Positions 63,670 to 64,000 of a stretch of 64,000 bases of DNA are shown piece after piece. The stretch lies in NCBI RefSeq assembly GCF_000092225.1, contig NC_014158.1, forward strand, positions 806,001 to 870,000. Direction: 5' to 3'. The notes beneath the pieces were generated by a model. That model did not search any database, was not told the DNA's origin, and was given only the letters and a program-made list of their open reading frames with translations. Both the position numbers and the translations under genes were made by a program. Source of the stretch: Tsukamurella paurometabola DSM 20162. GTDB taxonomy: Bacteria > Actinomycetota > Actinomycetes > Mycobacteriales > Mycobacteriaceae. Positions within the stretch are counted from its first letter, which is position 1. Every line of letters begins with the position of its first letter.

Positions 63670-64000
63670 ATGGCCGGACGTGCAGTGGCGGTGACGCTGG
63701 TCGGCGTCGTCGGCGCGCTCGCGGTCACCTGGACCCTGCTCGCCCCCACCGAGGTCGACGAGGATCGGGTCGAATCCGGCACCCTCTCCGAGCTCGATGC
63801 CGCGCCGGGCGATCACCTCGACTGCGACGGCGGCCTCAAGGCCGAGGTCGGTTCCGCTCAGCACTGCACCCTCACCAGCGAGGGCGAGAAGTTCACCGTC
63901 AAGCTCCGGGTCACCGGCGTGGACGGCGACAACGTGCGCTGGGACTCCGTCGTCGACCGCGATCCGCAGGCCGGTCGCCGGGTCACGCCCGCCCAGCTGG
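63670..64000 (+). CDS. DUF4333-like membrane-anchored protein, 3' truncated
   Basis: The frame runs off the window after 110 codons. An N-terminal helix (VAVTLVGVVGALAVTWTLLAP) is followed by an extracellular part with two cysteines: DHLDCDGGLKAEVGSAQHCTL, then GEKFTVKLRVTGVDGDNV. This Cys pair and the beta pattern fit DUF4333, common in mycolate actinobacteria and of unknown role. GCGGAGGTGG precedes ATG 63670. It lies downstream of the 27-bp palindrome. Confidence 0.65.
   Translation, partial: MAGRAVAVTLVGVVGALAVTWTLLAPTEVDEDRVESGTLSELDAAPGDHLDCDGGLKAEVGSAQHCTLTSEGEKFTVKLRVTGVDGDNVRWDSVVDRDPQAGRRVTPAQL

Overview
The window is a high-GC actinobacterial chromosome segment with almost no non-coding space. 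It carries a resuscitation-promoting factor, SepH, an actinobacterial XPB helicase, F420/LLM-type oxidoreductases and DUF2530, DUF2771, DUF3027 and DUF222 proteins. From memory, the gene order follows Mycobacterium tuberculosis Rv0858c-Rv0896: dapC, XPB, Rv0862c/Rv0863, moaC-mog-moaE, rpfA, moaD-moaA, cspB, an MFS protein, MarR, TrmH, sepH, serC, citA and gltA. This points to a mycolate-producing Mycobacteriales member. Tsukamurella, Gordonia or a relative is my guess; the sequence does not fix the genus.

Layout. 1-2738: end of a polar amino-acid ABC transporter, a PPOX-fold protein and a PhzF isomerase. 2781-5950: an N-acetylglucosamine locus, with nagE-nagA diverging from separate EIIB and EIIA genes around a DasR-like operator. 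A DasR-like GntR regulator with its own similar site lies at 9324-10111. 6182-9242: DUF445 and DUF4393 (Abi-alpha) pair, then nitronate monooxygenase. 10134-16924: AlkB-like dioxygenase, LLM oxidoreductase, DapC-like aminotransferase, FAD oxidoreductase, lipoprotein, DUF222-HNH protein. 16929-24493: XPB and the Rv0862c-like protein, separated by a five-gene cassette (YqeB-like, TetR, DUF6069, YciI, ECF sigma). 24495-29309: molybdopterin genes on either side of a glycosyltransferase and rpfA; rpfA has a clear promoter and a CRP-type box. 29319-39532: cspB, DUF2771, MFS, DUF3027, sacsin-like ATPase, PAP2, DUF2530, MarR, Eis-like acetyltransferase, TrmH.

39546-48673: a MocR regulator diverges from a six-gene operon for reductive pyrimidine (or hydantoin) breakdown: beta-ureidopropionase, dihydropyrimidinase, LLM oxidoreductase, beta-amino-acid aminotransferase, (methyl)malonate-semialdehyde dehydrogenase and NCS1 permease. 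The LLM gene has an in-frame amber codon. 48711-54518: MFS, DUF6928, sepH, serC, citA, pdxH. 54646-59561: MFS, two tandem paralogous SDR genes controlled by a divergent TetR with two operator copies, and an aldose-1-epimerase-like protein. 59685-64000: gltA, FKBP, a HugZ-like protein divergent from mntH across a perfect operator on the mntH -35, and a truncated DUF4333-like gene.

Regulation. About two dozen genes have a TANNNT -10 hexamer ending 6-8 nt before the start codon, which implies leaderless mRNAs. I used this to choose several starts. No gene-free stretch exceeds 300 bases. I saw no rRNA, tRNA, CRISPR array, insertion sequence or prophage.
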